Assembly (NCBI RefSeq): GCF_963677155.1 | Contig: NZ_OY781884.1 | Coordinates: 1 to 64,000 of the forward strand | Length of the DNA: 64,000 nt | Source of the DNA: an uncultured Draconibacterium sp. | Lineage (GTDB): Bacteria; Bacteroidota; Bacteroidia; Bacteroidales; Prolixibacteraceae | Direction of reading: 5' to 3' | Program-made: the position numbers and the translations under genes | The notes under the pieces: generated by a model | Databases searched by the model: none | Seen by the model: only the letters and a program-made list of their open reading frames with translations | What the model was told of the DNA's origin: nothing | Shown here: piece after piece, positions 18,302 through 27,923 of the stretch | Layout: each line of letters opens with the position of its first letter | How positions within the stretch are numbered: the first letter of the stretch is position 1

Positions 18302-19297
18302 ATGAAAAGCATCAACTGGGGAATAATCGGTGTTGGAGATGTAACTGAGGTTAAAAGTGGACCGGCTTTCTATAAAGTCGAAAACTCAAAGCTGGTTGCG
18401 GTAATGCGCCGAAATGCGGAAAAGGCAAAAGATTATGCCCGACGCCATAATGTACAGAAATGGTACAGCAATGGTTCGGCATTAATCAATGATTCCGATG
18501 TGGATGCTGTATATATTGCCACTCCTCCCGACACCCATGCTTCGTATGCCATTGAAGCATTAAAAGCCGGAAAACCGGTTTACGTTGAAAAACCAATGGC
18601 GCGCAATTATGCCGAATGTATGGAGATGCTTAAAGTTGCTGAGGAAACAAAAACGCCATTGTGGGTGGCATACTACCGACGAACCTTACCTGCCTTTTTA
18701 AAAGTAAAAGAATTGTTAGAAAATGGTAGTATTGGCAAACCTTTAATGGTTAATATTAAATTGTATAAACAAGCTACCGAGACTAACCAAAAACAGGAAG
18801 AAATGCACTGGCACGTTTTTCCGAATATTGCTGGTGGCGGACATTTTTTCGATCTGGCCTCGCACCAATTGGATTACCTTGATTTTGTTTTTGGGAAAAT
18901 CACTGAAGTAAAAGGACAAGCGGTTAATCAGATCGGCCTCTACCCTGCTGAAGATACTGTTACAGGAACCTGGAAACACGAATCGGGAGTGGTTGGAACC
19001 GGAAGCTGGTGTTTTGTTGTTGATGAAAAATCGGAGGAAGATTACATTCAAATTATTGGAGAAAAAGGCGAAATTTGTTTGCCTTGTTTTAAACATGGCG
19101 ATGTTATTGTAAAAAATGAAAAAGGAATAGAACAGCTAAGTTTTATTAATCCACAGCACATTTCGCAAAACCTCGTTGAACAGGTAGTTAATGAATTATT
19201 GGGAAATGGCACATGTGTAAGCACCGGCAAGTCGGCAGCACGCACCAGTTGGGTATTGGATGAGATGGTTAAAGATTATTATAACAAACAGAAATAG
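18302..19297 (+). CDS. Gfo/Idh/MocA-family oxidoreductase
   Basis: This cytoplasmic NAD(P)-dependent sugar oxidoreductase is 331 aa from ATG 18302 (a longer frame starts at 18215 inside the preceding gene and is rejected). The Rossmann start is WGIIGVGDVTEVK. YVEKPMARN (about residue 95) is the family's EKP motif with the catalytic-region Lys, and GGGHFFDLASHQLDYL carries the conserved GG.x.D..H motif (about 175-190). Typical length for the family is 330-390 aa. It would oxidise or reduce a hydroxyl of a sugar or sugar acid. Spaced 13 bp from the LarA-like gene and 15 bp from pdxB, it is in the same operon. Confidence 0.8.
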   Translation: MKSINWGIIGVGDVTEVKSGPAFYKVENSKLVAVMRRNAEKAKDYARRHNVQKWYSNGSALINDSDVDAVYIATPPDTHASYAIEALKAGKPVYVEKPMARNYAECMEMLKVAEETKTPLWVAYYRRTLPAFLKVKELLENGSIGKPLMVNIKLYKQATETNQKQEEMHWHVFPNIAGGGHFFDLASHQLDYLDFVFGKITEVKGQAVNQIGLYPAEDTVTGTWKHESGVVGTGSWCFVVDEKSEEDYIQIIGEKGEICLPCFKHGDVIVKNEKGIEQLSFINPQHISQNLVEQVVNELLGNGTCVSTGKSAARTSWVLDEMVKDYYNKQK

Positions 19298-19312
19298 GTA
19301 CTGTATTAAAAA

Positions 19313-20443
19313 ATGAAAATAATTATAGACAATAAAATACCATACATAAAAGGTGCGCTTGAACCTTTTGCTGAGGTAATTTATCTGCCAGGAAGTGAAA
19401 CTACTCCAGAGGTTGTTAAAGATGCTGATGCACTTATAACACGCACAAGAACCATTTGTAACGAAAAATTGCTTCGGGGATCGAGCGTAAAATATATAGC
19501 TACAGCAACCATAGGTTTCGATCATATTGATACAAACTATTGCAAGAAAGCAGGAATTGAATGGACTAATGCACCGGGTTGTAATGCCGAGAGTGTAAAT
19601 CAATACATAGCTTCTGCCTTGTGTTCGTGGGCAATGCGCAAAAGAACCTCTCTTGCAGGATTAACAATTGGAATTGTTGGCGTAGGGAATGTAGGAAAAC
19701 GCATTGCAAAAACCTGCAAAATTCTTGGAATGAATGTTCTGTTGAACGACCCTCCGCGTGAACGTGCAGAAGGAAGCAATGAATTCGTATCATTAGAAAT
19801 GATTCAAAAAGACGCTGATATTATTACCTTTCATGTGCCATTAAATGTGACTGGTGAAGATGCCACTTTTCATATGGTAGATGAAGTTTTTTTGCAAAAC
19901 CTCAAGAAAAATCCGTTGATAATAAATTCATGTCGTGGAGAAGTTTGTGATTCAGAAGCTATCTACAATGCCATTGAAGCGAATGATATCAAGGGATTTA
20001 TAGCCGATTGCTGGGAGAATGAACCGGAGATAAATCTTGATTTATTAAACCTGTGCGAATACGGCACACCCCACATTGCAGGCTATTCAAAAGACGGGAA
20101 AGCCAACGGAACAAAAATGAGTGTGCAGGCCATTAGTCGTTTTTTTGGGTTAGGCATCAACAATTGGGCCCCAACTACTGTTGAACTACCGGCAACTACA
20201 ACTATTGAAATTGATGGTAACCAGCGTCGTGAATATTCCATTTTGGCAGAGGCCATTTTAAGTACTTACGACATTGAGAACGATGACGACGACCTTCGCG
20301 ATTCGCCACTAAAGTTTGAGCAACTGAGAGGAGATTATCCTGTTCGTCGCGAGTTTAGCACGTATACCATCGAAGCAAAAGATATTGAAACAAAAACTTT
20401 GGAAAAGCTAAAAGAATTAGGATTTCAAATTAAAAACAAATAA
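19313..20443 (+). CDS. pdxB: 4-phosphoerythronate dehydrogenase PdxB
   Basis: This 376-aa D-2-hydroxyacid dehydrogenase has the catalytic domain start MKIIIDNKIPYIKGAL, the signature VKYIATATIGFDHIDT and the NAD-binding GIVGVGNVGKRIAK (about 120). The substrate-binding Arg/Glu/His set lies in SCRGEVCD, WENEPE and TPHIAGYS. PdxB-specific features are ITRTRT and the C-terminal dimerisation domain (DLRDSP, then RREFSTY). Known reaction: 4-phospho-D-erythronate to 2-oxo-3-hydroxy-4-phosphobutanoate for pyridoxal-phosphate synthesis. Its position in a hexonate operon is unusual and could mean it handles another 2-hydroxy acid, but the sequence looks like ordinary PdxB. Confidence 0.85.
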   Translation: MKIIIDNKIPYIKGALEPFAEVIYLPGSETTPEVVKDADALITRTRTICNEKLLRGSSVKYIATATIGFDHIDTNYCKKAGIEWTNAPGCNAESVNQYIASALCSWAMRKRTSLAGLTIGIVGVGNVGKRIAKTCKILGMNVLLNDPPRERAEGSNEFVSLEMIQKDADIITFHVPLNVTGEDATFHMVDEVFLQNLKKNPLIINSCRGEVCDSEAIYNAIEANDIKGFIADCWENEPEINLDLLNLCEYGTPHIAGYSKDGKANGTKMSVQAISRFFGLGINNWAPTTVELPATTTIEIDGNQRREYSILAEAILSTYDIENDDDDLRDSPLKFEQLRGDYPVRREFSTYTIEAKDIETKTLEKLKELGFQIKNK

Positions 20444-20454
20444 TACGCAATAGC

Positions 20455-21909
20455 ATGAAGAAATTAGCAGATATTGGATTGATTGGGTTAGCTGTAATGG
20501 GCGAAAACCTGGTGCTTAACATGGAAAGCAAAGGCTATACTGTGGCCGTATACAACCGCACAGTTGAAAAGGTTGACAAATTTGTAAATGGAAGAGGAGC
20601 CGGTAAAAATTTTATCGGAGCGCATTCAATTGAGGAGTTTTGTGCCTCGTTAGAAAAGCCTCGTAAAATAATGATGCTGGTAAAAGCCGGGGAACCGGTT
20701 GATCACTTTATTGACATGGTTATCCCACACCTTGAGCCGGGCGATATTATTATCGATGGTGGTAACTCACACTTCCCCGATACAATTCGTCGCACAAAAT
20801 ATGTAGAAAGCAAAGGATTATTATACATCGGAACAGGTGTTTCTGGTGGCGAAGAAGGCGCATTAAAAGGCCCTTCAATCATGCCGGGAGGATCGCCGGC
20901 TGCATGGCCACATGTGAAAGAGATTTTCCAGGCCGTATCGGCAAAAGTTGAAAGTGGCGAACCTTGTTGCGACTGGGTTGGCGAAGGTGGCGCCGGCCAT
21001 TTTGTAAAAATGGTACACAACGGAATCGAATACGGCGATATGCAAATTATCACCGAAGCTTACCAGTTAATGAAAGAATTGCTTGGAATGAGCAACGATG
21101 AAATGCATAAAGTATTCAAAAAATGGAACGAAGGTATTCTAGACAGTTACCTGATTGAAATAACACGCGACATTTTAGGTTATAAAGACGAGAACGGCGA
21201 GGAAACTGTAGAAATGATTCTTGACACCGCAGGCCAGAAAGGTACCGGTAAATGGACAGGTATTTCAGCACTCGATTTGGGTATTCCATTAACCTTAATC
21301 GGCGAATCGGTTTTTGCCCGTTGTTTATCGGCCCAGAAAGATCTGCGTGTTCAGGCTTCAAAAGTAATTGAAGGCCCAAAACCGGAATTTAAAGGCGACA
21401 AGCAACAATTTATCGACGATATTGAAAGTGCTTTGTTAGGTGCGAAAATTATTTCGTACGCACAAGGTTATAATCTGATGATGGAAGCTGCCAGCGAACA
21501 TGGCTGGAACCTCAATTACGGTGGAATTGCCCTGATGTGGCGCGGTGGTTGTATCATCCGTTCGGTTTTCCTTAATGATATTAAGAAAGCTTTCGATAAC
21601 AATCCGGAATTGCCAAACTTACTGCTTGATCCTTTCTTCAAACAAAAAGTTGAAGAAGCCCAGGAAGGCTGGCGCCGTGTTTGTTCAACTGCATTGGCCA
21701 ATGGAATTCCGGTGCCTGCACTAACATCTGCTTTGTGTTACTTCGATGGTTTCCGCAGCGAACGTTTGCCTGCCAACTTACTTCAGGCCCAACGCGATTA
21801 TTTCGGAGCACATACCTACGAAAGAGTTGATAAACCGCGAGGCGAATTTTTCCACACTAACTGGACTGGCCATGGTGGCAATACAGCATCGTCAACTTAC
21901 AACGCATAA
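20455..21909 (+). CDS. gnd: 6-phosphogluconate dehydrogenase, decarboxylating
   Basis: This 484-aa homodimeric-type enzyme of the oxidative pentose phosphate pathway converts 6-phosphogluconate + NADP+ to ribulose-5-phosphate + CO2. Landmarks are the N-terminal GLIGLAVMGENLVLNMESKG, the cofactor-binding NRT motif, SGGEEGALKGPSIMPGG, the catalytic GAGHFVKMVHNGIEYGDMQ (with the active-site Lys) and the C-terminal FFHTNWTGHGG tail that completes the partner's active site. It is the last gene of the sugar-acid operon, 11 bp after pdxB, followed by a strong terminator. With a gluconate-producing or -consuming epimerase in the same operon, it likely serves gluconate entry to the pentose phosphate pathway. 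Confidence 0.95.
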   Translation: MKKLADIGLIGLAVMGENLVLNMESKGYTVAVYNRTVEKVDKFVNGRGAGKNFIGAHSIEEFCASLEKPRKIMMLVKAGEPVDHFIDMVIPHLEPGDIIIDGGNSHFPDTIRRTKYVESKGLLYIGTGVSGGEEGALKGPSIMPGGSPAAWPHVKEIFQAVSAKVESGEPCCDWVGEGGAGHFVKMVHNGIEYGDMQIITEAYQLMKELLGMSNDEMHKVFKKWNEGILDSYLIEITRDILGYKDENGEETVEMILDTAGQKGTGKWTGISALDLGIPLTLIGESVFARCLSAQKDLRVQASKVIEGPKPEFKGDKQQFIDDIESALLGAKIISYAQGYNLMMEAASEHGWNLNYGGIALMWRGGCIIRSVFLNDIKKAFDNNPELPNLLLDPFFKQKVEEAQEGWRRVCSTALANGIPVPALTSALCYFDGFRSERLPANLLQAQRDYFGAHTYERVDKPRGEFFHTNWTGHGGNTASSTYNA

Positions 21910-21930
21910 AAATTTAACGAGATAAAAATA

Positions 21931-21960
21931 AAAAAGGGAAGCAATTGCTTCCCTTTTTTA
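21931..21960. terminator. Bidirectional terminator after gnd
   Basis: Perfect palindrome GGGAAGC-AATT-GCTTCCC at about 21936-21953, flanked by A- and T-tracts. It serves gnd (+) and the convergent dehydrogenase gene ending at 21964 (-). Confidence 0.9.
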
Positions 21961-21963
21961 TTT

Positions 21964-23001
21964 TTAGAAATTTATCATTGCCTTTATTGCGCCAAATTTG
22001 TAGCCCTCAACAACATCAAAAGCCACTGGCGTTTCTTCCAGCGTAAATTCGTGCGTCACCATTTTTGAAACTTGTACCGCTCCTGAGATTACCAGATCAA
22101 TCGCCTCTTCAACACAATGATTTTGCCGGCGTACATTAATTACGGTTAACTCTTTTCGGCGCATCAAATCCATATCAAAAATATATTGTGCATCAGGCGG
22201 AATTCCAACCAATACAAGTTTTCCTCCCGGTTTCAAAATTTTAATGGCACTATTTACTGCTTCCTGTTCGCCACTGGCTTCAAAAACCACATCAAGCAAA
22301 AGTTCATTCTGCTTTTGCACAGCAGCTTCTACATCTTCATTAGTTGGATTAATTAACCACGAAGCACCAATTTCATCGGCTTTACTTAAACGGTAGTCCA
22401 GTGGCTCAATCACTCCCACATTGGTTATACCATCAGCCACCAATTTCAGCAGAATACTCAAACCAATCGGACCGGCACCAAAGACACCAACTGTAGTTTC
22501 CTTCTTCTGAATTTGCGCCAATTTTACAGCATACACACCAATGGAAAGTGGTTCAATCAGCGCGGCCTGCCTGACATTCAATTTCCCGGTAACCGGGTAG
22601 CAGGTAAACGACGGCATAACAATGAACTCTGATAAACATCCTTCAATCTGCCCCGGGCAGCCTAAAAACTTATTGTTTCGGCAAGTATGCGGGCGCCCGG
22701 CCAAACACTGATCGCAGGTACCGCAATGCACCGACGGATCGACAACCACCAGATCGCCAACTTGTACATTTGTTACGGCTTTACCTGTTTCAACAATTAC
22801 TCCCGAGCACTCGTGCCCCACCTTAAACGGGTATTCAACTATTTGCGAGCCGATCTTTCCTTCCGAGTAATAATGAATGTCTGATCCACAGACCCCAACA
22901 GTTGAGATTTTTATCTTAACATCGGTATCACGAGTTAATTCAGGATCAGCTATCTCTGTTAATTTCATCTGCCGGATACCGGTTAATACTACTGCTTTCA
23001 T
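21964..23001 (-). CDS. Zinc-dependent medium-chain alcohol dehydrogenase (sorbitol/threonine dehydrogenase-like)
   Basis: This 345-aa MDR enzyme shows the catalytic zinc set in VGVCGSDIHYY and GHECSG, the structural zinc loop CGTCDQCLAGRPHTC (four Cys) and the NAD loop VFGAGPIGL (about 170). It is predicted to be a cytosolic NAD-dependent polyol or sugar-alcohol oxidoreductase. Its convergent position next to the hexonate operon suggests a keto-hexonate or polyol substrate (for example an idonate- or sorbitol-dehydrogenase role), which is inference. It is monocistronic, with a 700-bp non-coding region upstream. Confidence 0.8.
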   Translation of the reverse strand: MKAVVLTGIRQMKLTEIADPELTRDTDVKIKISTVGVCGSDIHYYSEGKIGSQIVEYPFKVGHECSGVIVETGKAVTNVQVGDLVVVDPSVHCGTCDQCLAGRPHTCRNNKFLGCPGQIEGCLSEFIVMPSFTCYPVTGKLNVRQAALIEPLSIGVYAVKLAQIQKKETTVGVFGAGPIGLSILLKLVADGITNVGVIEPLDYRLSKADEIGASWLINPTNEDVEAAVQKQNELLLDVVFEASGEQEAVNSAIKILKPGGKLVLVGIPPDAQYIFDMDLMRRKELTVINVRRQNHCVEEAIDLVISGAVQVSKMVTHEFTLEETPVAFDVVEGYKFGAIKAMINF

Positions 23002-23580
23002 TTTTTTTAGAATTAGCTATTTGCAAATTGAACACCGGCTTCGTTGCCGCTACTAAGATTTTTATTAAAAATACGATCTGGAACTATTCGTGCCAAATAA
23101 ATGAGCACATAACTTCATTTCATACGATTTTAATAATACTTTTAAATGTAAATATATTACATGCTCGTTTCGTTTTATATTCTTAAGATATTGCTTCTAC
23201 TTGTTCTTCCAAATTACTGTAATTCGCTCGAAGTTTCCCAAATAAAAACATAGAACAGGATAAAACAAAGCAGCTTGCATAACATTAAAATTCAGTAATA
23301 AATAATACAAAATGCTACATTATAGAGTGATGCTTTACACAACTATAAGAACATGATTTTTATCACAACATGTATATTATTTGCATCTTTCGAATAAACT
23401 TCCAATTTTTTCAAAAAAAACTAAAACTATTCTACAACATATTGCCAATATCAAAAAAACTGACAATCAATGCCATAAGCATTACCAACAAGACCTTTTT
23501 AACAAACATTAATTAATTTTAAAAAATACTTAAGATTTAAATCATTTTTATACTATATTAGCGGAGCCTTATATGAATAA
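23002..23580. other. Long AT-rich intergenic region
   Basis: No open frame of credible composition on either strand. The region is AT-rich with poly-A runs and presumably holds the promoter of the dehydrogenase gene (- strand). No clear TAnnTTTG box was found. Confidence 0.5.
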
Positions 23581-23699
23581 AACGATTTAGATACTTATTA
23601 GAACTACCTTTTCTCTATTAGACCAATAAGTTTTCTGATCTAACTAAACTAGACTATGAACAATCGGGTTATCAACAAAAGATAACCCGCTTTTTTTTT
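23580..23699 (+). ncRNA. Candidate small RNA ending in a strong terminator
   Basis: The segment is flanked by two minus-strand genes, yet ends in a textbook plus-strand terminator (23665-23699). A second potential stem lies upstream: ACTTATT (23593-23599) with AATAAGT (23625-23631). There is no coding frame except five- or six-codon ones (ATGAATAAAACGATTTAG starts near 23574). I see no convincing promoter, so this is only a candidate. Confidence 0.35.
23665..23699 (+). terminator. Rho-independent terminator (plus strand) with no plus-strand gene
   Basis: Arms CGGGTTATC (23665-23673) and GATAACCCG (23681-23689), loop AACAAAA, then C and nine T. On the minus strand there is no T-tract after the hairpin, so it does not serve the MATE gene that ends at 23713. 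Confidence 0.85.
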
Positions 23700-23712
23700 G
23701 CAAAAATCAGAA

Positions 23713-25050
23713 TCAGGCTAAGCGTTTCAGCAAGCCCATAAAACGGATGTAGAACAATATTCCTGCGGTTCCCAAACCAACCAGATAACCATACCAAATT
23801 CCCTGAGGCCCAGCACTTAGAACAAACGTAAAAATGTAACTGGTTGGAATACCGATTAACAGATAAGCGATAAATGCAATTAGCATTGGCGTGGTTACAT
23901 CGGCCATTCCACGCAACGAACTTTGCATAATAACCTGTAATCCATCGAATAGCTGAAACACCGCAGCAATTATTAATAATCTGGCTGCTACCTCAATAAC
24001 GTTTTCATCAGTGGTAAACATTAAAGGAAGTATATTTCGTGAAAATATAAATAATAGAGCAGATAGTGACATAACCATAAGTACCAAATGTGTAGATGCA
24101 AAAACAGCTCGTCGTAACGAGACATAATCATTGTCTCCCATTTGATGACTTACGCGAATTGTATTGGCTTGCGAAATGCCAAGCGAAATCATATAGGTAA
24201 ATGTGGCTAATCCTAACGCTACCTGGTGAGCAGCAAGAGGAGTTTCGCCCAACCACCCCATCATTACTGCTCCAATAGCAAATGCAGCAACTTCAACAAT
24301 TAATTGAAATCCAATGGGAATACCAATTTTCAATAAAGCCACAATATCCTTTTTGAAAATTTTCTGGTAACGGGCAAAAACAAAATATCGTTTAAACCTA
24401 TTATTACGAAAAATAAAATAGGCAAATAACAATGGCATACAAATACGTGAAGTTAGTGTCCCAATTCCTGCTCCCATAAGCCCCATTTCAGGAAATCCGA
24501 ACTTTCCGAATATAAACACATAGTTCACCGCAATATTAATTACATTGGCTGTAAGTGTAATTTGCATCGCAATCTTTGTATTTCCTATTCCTTCAAAAAA
24601 CTGCTTTAAAGTGAAAAAGAACATAAAAGGCAGATATGAACTACAAAGCAAGAGATAATACGGACGGGCCAGGTGCAAAACATTTTCGGGCTGCCCCATA
24701 TAAGGCAAAAAGAAATATATACTGAACATGAGAGCCGTTAAAGCTACCGATGCTACAAGATGTGCTGCCATGCCGTTTTTTAACCAAATAATGGCTTTGT
24801 GTAATTGGTTTTGTCCGAAAGCTTTTCCAACCAAAGGTGTAAGCCCCATTGTTACCCCCATTCCAAAAACCATCCCAATCATGAATACACTGTTGGCAAA
24901 CGATGCTGCGGCAAGCTCTGTTGTTCCAACGTGCCCAACCATCATATTATCGGCAAGCGATACGGTTACCTGCCCGATTTGCGACAATACTATCGGAAGT
25001 GCCAGGGTTAGATTACGCTTGTAAAACGGAATATAATCTTGAAATTTCAT
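23713..25050 (-). CDS. MATE-family multidrug/organic cation efflux protein
   Basis: This 445-aa inner-membrane transporter has 12 hydrophobic helices in two pseudo-symmetric halves. Family landmarks are LALPIVLSQIGQVTVSLADNMMVGHVGTTELAAASFANS in the first helices (quoted in two parts: LALPIVLSQIG and DNMMVGHVGTTELAA), PLVGKAFGQN after helix 3, and the mirrored GWLGETPLAAHQVAL in the second half. It exchanges Na+ or H+ for drugs or metabolites. Its 3' end lies next to the orphan terminator and its start is 45 bp from the stop of the upstream outer-membrane protein gene, so the two may be co-transcribed. Confidence 0.9.
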   Translation of the reverse strand: MKFQDYIPFYKRNLTLALPIVLSQIGQVTVSLADNMMVGHVGTTELAAASFANSVFMIGMVFGMGVTMGLTPLVGKAFGQNQLHKAIIWLKNGMAAHLVASVALTALMFSIYFFLPYMGQPENVLHLARPYYLLLCSSYLPFMFFFTLKQFFEGIGNTKIAMQITLTANVINIAVNYVFIFGKFGFPEMGLMGAGIGTLTSRICMPLLFAYFIFRNNRFKRYFVFARYQKIFKKDIVALLKIGIPIGFQLIVEVAAFAIGAVMMGWLGETPLAAHQVALGLATFTYMISLGISQANTIRVSHQMGDNDYVSLRRAVFASTHLVLMVMSLSALLFIFSRNILPLMFTTDENVIEVAARLLIIAAVFQLFDGLQVIMQSSLRGMADVTTPMLIAFIAYLLIGIPTSYIFTFVLSAGPQGIWYGYLVGLGTAGILFYIRFMGLLKRLA

Positions 25051-25095
25051 TTTGCAAATCTATAACATCGCAGTTATCATTTAGCGTAAACAGAA

Positions 25096-27504
25096 TTATT
25101 TTCGCTTAACAAATACGTATGAAACTTTAAACGAGGCATATGGTTTTCTCTCAAAATCAGTTTCAACATACAAATTGTCTCCGGTAGTTCGGGTTTGATA
25201 CTTCATACTGTTGAAAATATTTGACCACGAAAGCTCAGTTGTCAGCCTTCTGCTAAAGAATGATTTGCGTAATACGAGGTTCGAATAAGCAAAAGCGTCT
25301 CTTTTCATTTGGGCATCTATCCCCTTGCTTTGATAAACAAACTGGTAACGCAAATTGAGAGTTTTTGAGATTCTGAAATTATTATTGAAGCGAATATTTC
25401 CGCGATATATTTCTTGTTTATCAGACTTGTTATCGAGAGTAGTGGTTAATTTATATAAATAGGCACTGGTTGACAGATTGGTATTCCACCAATCGAAAAG
25501 TTGGTAGCCCAACATAAATTCTACACCAACACTCAACGATTCCCCCACGTTTTCCTTTGTCCATTCAATGGAGTTGCCCTCTCCGGTACGGTAGTAATTT
25601 CGAGACAAATTATTTGTTTTACGGGCAAATACCTCTCCCGAAACAAAATTATCGTCCCACGATTTTAGGTAGCCCAGCTCGTAGGCATTTACATACGATG
25701 GCATTAACTTCTCATTTCCTGTAAACGAAATATAAGGCGTTTCATACCTTCGTAAGGGAATTAGTTCCCAATAATCAGGGCGGTTAATCCGGCGCGAATA
25801 GCTTAAAGTAAATTGATTTTCATCCGATATATTATAAACAAAATGAGCAGTTGGAAACCAATCCCAAAAATTTGTTTTTGCCGGAACAGTTACTAATTCA
25901 TCATTCCCAATCATGTTGTAACTGTAGTTCGACTTCCGGTCGGTGTACTCTGTTCTTAGCCCCAGTTGATAATCTAATTTTCCAAAGTTGCTTTTAAAGG
26001 TTACAAAACTGGCATAAACATCCTGTTTAAAATCAATTTCTTCGTTTTCCTTTTCCTGTTCAAAAACAAGCAAATCATTGTTACTGTTATAAGTACCACT
26101 TTTCGTTTCTACCCTTGGAATATGGTCGAGATTAACTTCCAGACCAGCATCTAACCGACTTTTATCCGACAACCTATTTTCGTACGATACATTAGCATCA
26201 ATAAGCAACTCGTTGTGTTCTTTAGTTAGGTAACCAAACTTTTCAGAATAGTCGTCGAAACTTAATCCATCGTACTTCTGCTCTTCCAAGGGCTGCAAAT
26301 AAGTGGAAGTGTTGATATATGCCTTCAACATATTCGAACGATCTTTATTAAAAGCATGTTCATAGCTGGCCACCGCACTCATGTAACTATAATACAGGTG
26401 ATACTGGCTTCCCAAAGTATACTCTTTGAAATTCATCAGATTGTTATCCAGATATTCACTATCCGAATATGTTCCATTTTCGTTAGAACTACTCGACTCG
26501 CGAAAAGGATCAACACTTACCTTAAAATCCAGATAATCGCTACCGCTTAAATCATAATTAAAACCAAGCTCCATGTAACTGTTATTTTCACGGAGTTTCG
26601 ATTTAACATCCCAAAGCGTTTGGTAACGGGTATTGCCGTTGGTTACAGTTTGGTTACCTTTCTGCCACTGAATTCGTGACACCTGGTCATCCAACTGTCC
26701 ATTCACATACCAACCACCACGTTCTCCTTTCTGGTCGACAGAAAAAATAAACTCAGAAGAACCAAGCGTGGAGAGCTTCAAACTAGTACTTAATTCAACA
26801 CCTTCCAAACGGTTACGCTTCAAAATAACCTGAATAATTCCGGCCGTACCCTCAGCATTATATTTTGATGAAGGATTGGTAATAACTTCAATGTACTGAA
26901 TTTTACTGGCTGGTATTTGTCTCAACTTTTGTTCTCCGCTCAATTCGGGGCGGCCATTTATATAAACCAAAAATGTTCCATCTCCGCGGTATGTTAAACG
27001 TCCGTCAACGCCCAATTCCAATGATGGAATATTTTCCAGTAAATCAATTGCTTTATCGGTACCTGGAAAATTCCGTGCTTCAATAACTTTTCTGTCAATT
27101 TTGTATTTAACTCCCGAATTTTTAGCCTGTACAGTTATTTCATCTAATGCATTTTCATCAACCGCTAAATCAATCTGTCCTATATCGAGCTCCGGGCTTG
27201 TAAGCTCCATTTTTTCAACGTGATACATATCATAGCCAACAAAGCTAATTTTCAATTCATAATCACCGTACGGAAGATCGTTGATTTGAAACAATCCGTC
27301 TTCGTAGGTTATATCGCCATATATTTTAGTAGAGTCGGCTAGCGGTTCAATAATTACAGTCGCATATCCGATTGGATTTCCTGATTTTGCATCTTTTACA
27401 CATCCCTTCAACTTGGTATTTTGTGCAAAAGCCCCAAAAATCGCCCCAAAAAATATGAAGGTCAGAAATATTTTTTTAAAATGTGGAAACAAAAATATGT
27501 TCAT
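25096..27504 (-). CDS. Outer-membrane beta-barrel protein with CarboxypepD_reg N-domain (TonB-receptor-like)
   Basis: This 802-aa protein has a signal peptide to about residue 27 (FGAFAQ). A carboxypeptidase-regulatory-like domain covers about 30-115 (LKGCVKDAKSGNPIGYATV). A plug-like segment covers about 125-230 (AIDLLENIPSLELGVDGRL, YINGRPE, IQYIEVITNPSSKYNAEGT). A 22-strand-type barrel runs to a C-terminal aromatic (YVFVKRK). It belongs to the 'outer membrane beta-barrel family protein' group common in Bacteroidota. No TonB box is obvious, and no SusD partner is adjacent. Substrate is unknown, possibly a peptide, siderophore or metabolite. The TACTTTTG box at 27659 (-) may drive it. Confidence 0.85.
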   Translation of the reverse strand: MNIFLFPHFKKIFLTFIFFGAIFGAFAQNTKLKGCVKDAKSGNPIGYATVIIEPLADSTKIYGDITYEDGLFQINDLPYGDYELKISFVGYDMYHVEKMELTSPELDIGQIDLAVDENALDEITVQAKNSGVKYKIDRKVIEARNFPGTDKAIDLLENIPSLELGVDGRLTYRGDGTFLVYINGRPELSGEQKLRQIPASKIQYIEVITNPSSKYNAEGTAGIIQVILKRNRLEGVELSTSLKLSTLGSSEFIFSVDQKGERGGWYVNGQLDDQVSRIQWQKGNQTVTNGNTRYQTLWDVKSKLRENNSYMELGFNYDLSGSDYLDFKVSVDPFRESSSSNENGTYSDSEYLDNNLMNFKEYTLGSQYHLYYSYMSAVASYEHAFNKDRSNMLKAYINTSTYLQPLEEQKYDGLSFDDYSEKFGYLTKEHNELLIDANVSYENRLSDKSRLDAGLEVNLDHIPRVETKSGTYNSNNDLLVFEQEKENEEIDFKQDVYASFVTFKSNFGKLDYQLGLRTEYTDRKSNYSYNMIGNDELVTVPAKTNFWDWFPTAHFVYNISDENQFTLSYSRRINRPDYWELIPLRRYETPYISFTGNEKLMPSYVNAYELGYLKSWDDNFVSGEVFARKTNNLSRNYYRTGEGNSIEWTKENVGESLSVGVEFMLGYQLFDWWNTNLSTSAYLYKLTTTLDNKSDKQEIYRGNIRFNNNFRISKTLNLRYQFVYQSKGIDAQMKRDAFAYSNLVLRKSFFSRRLTTELSWSNIFNSMKYQTRTTGDNLYVETDFERKPYASFKVSYVFVKRK

Positions 27505-27923
27505 CCAAGTGGTTAATTAGTTAGCTCCAAATGTTTTTATTACAGCCTTTATTCCGCCACCTAAAACAACTATAAACCAGTGTGTTATTAACAAACCAAC
27601 ATTGAATAAAAGGGATTCAGGGTTTGGAATAATGTCAACGTTCTCTTTTTAGAGCTTGCAAAAGTAAACATATTTATCAAAAAAGCTATGGTTTATCATG
27701 AAAAATATAATTTTTGAACCATTGCTTTTGGAATTCAATTTTTACACACAAAAAAAACTAACATAAAACAGTTTTTTAGATTTATTAACAATTAACCATA
27801 CTCCAGTAGTATAGCAACAGATAACTTCCACTATGAAAATTTTGAGAGTAAACATTTTTTGCAAAACAGAGTTATAGTTGCAGAAATTAAGATGACTTAA
27901 ACTTATATTGATTTCAAAGTTGT
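27505..27923. other. Divergent intergenic region between barrel protein and carboxylase
   Basis: This AT-rich stretch has no credible gene. It must contain the promoters of both flanking units. On the minus strand TACTTTTG occupies 27666-27659; on the plus strand only a weak TATAGTTG near 27873 was noticed before the carboxylase gene. Confidence 0.5.
27659..27666 (-). promoter_or_regulatory. -7 box (TACTTTTG) for the beta-barrel gene
   Basis: Exact match to TAnnTTTG on the minus strand, about 155 bp upstream of the start at 27504. A TTTG lies further upstream, but only 11 bp away, so the -33 element is uncertain. Confidence 0.35.
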
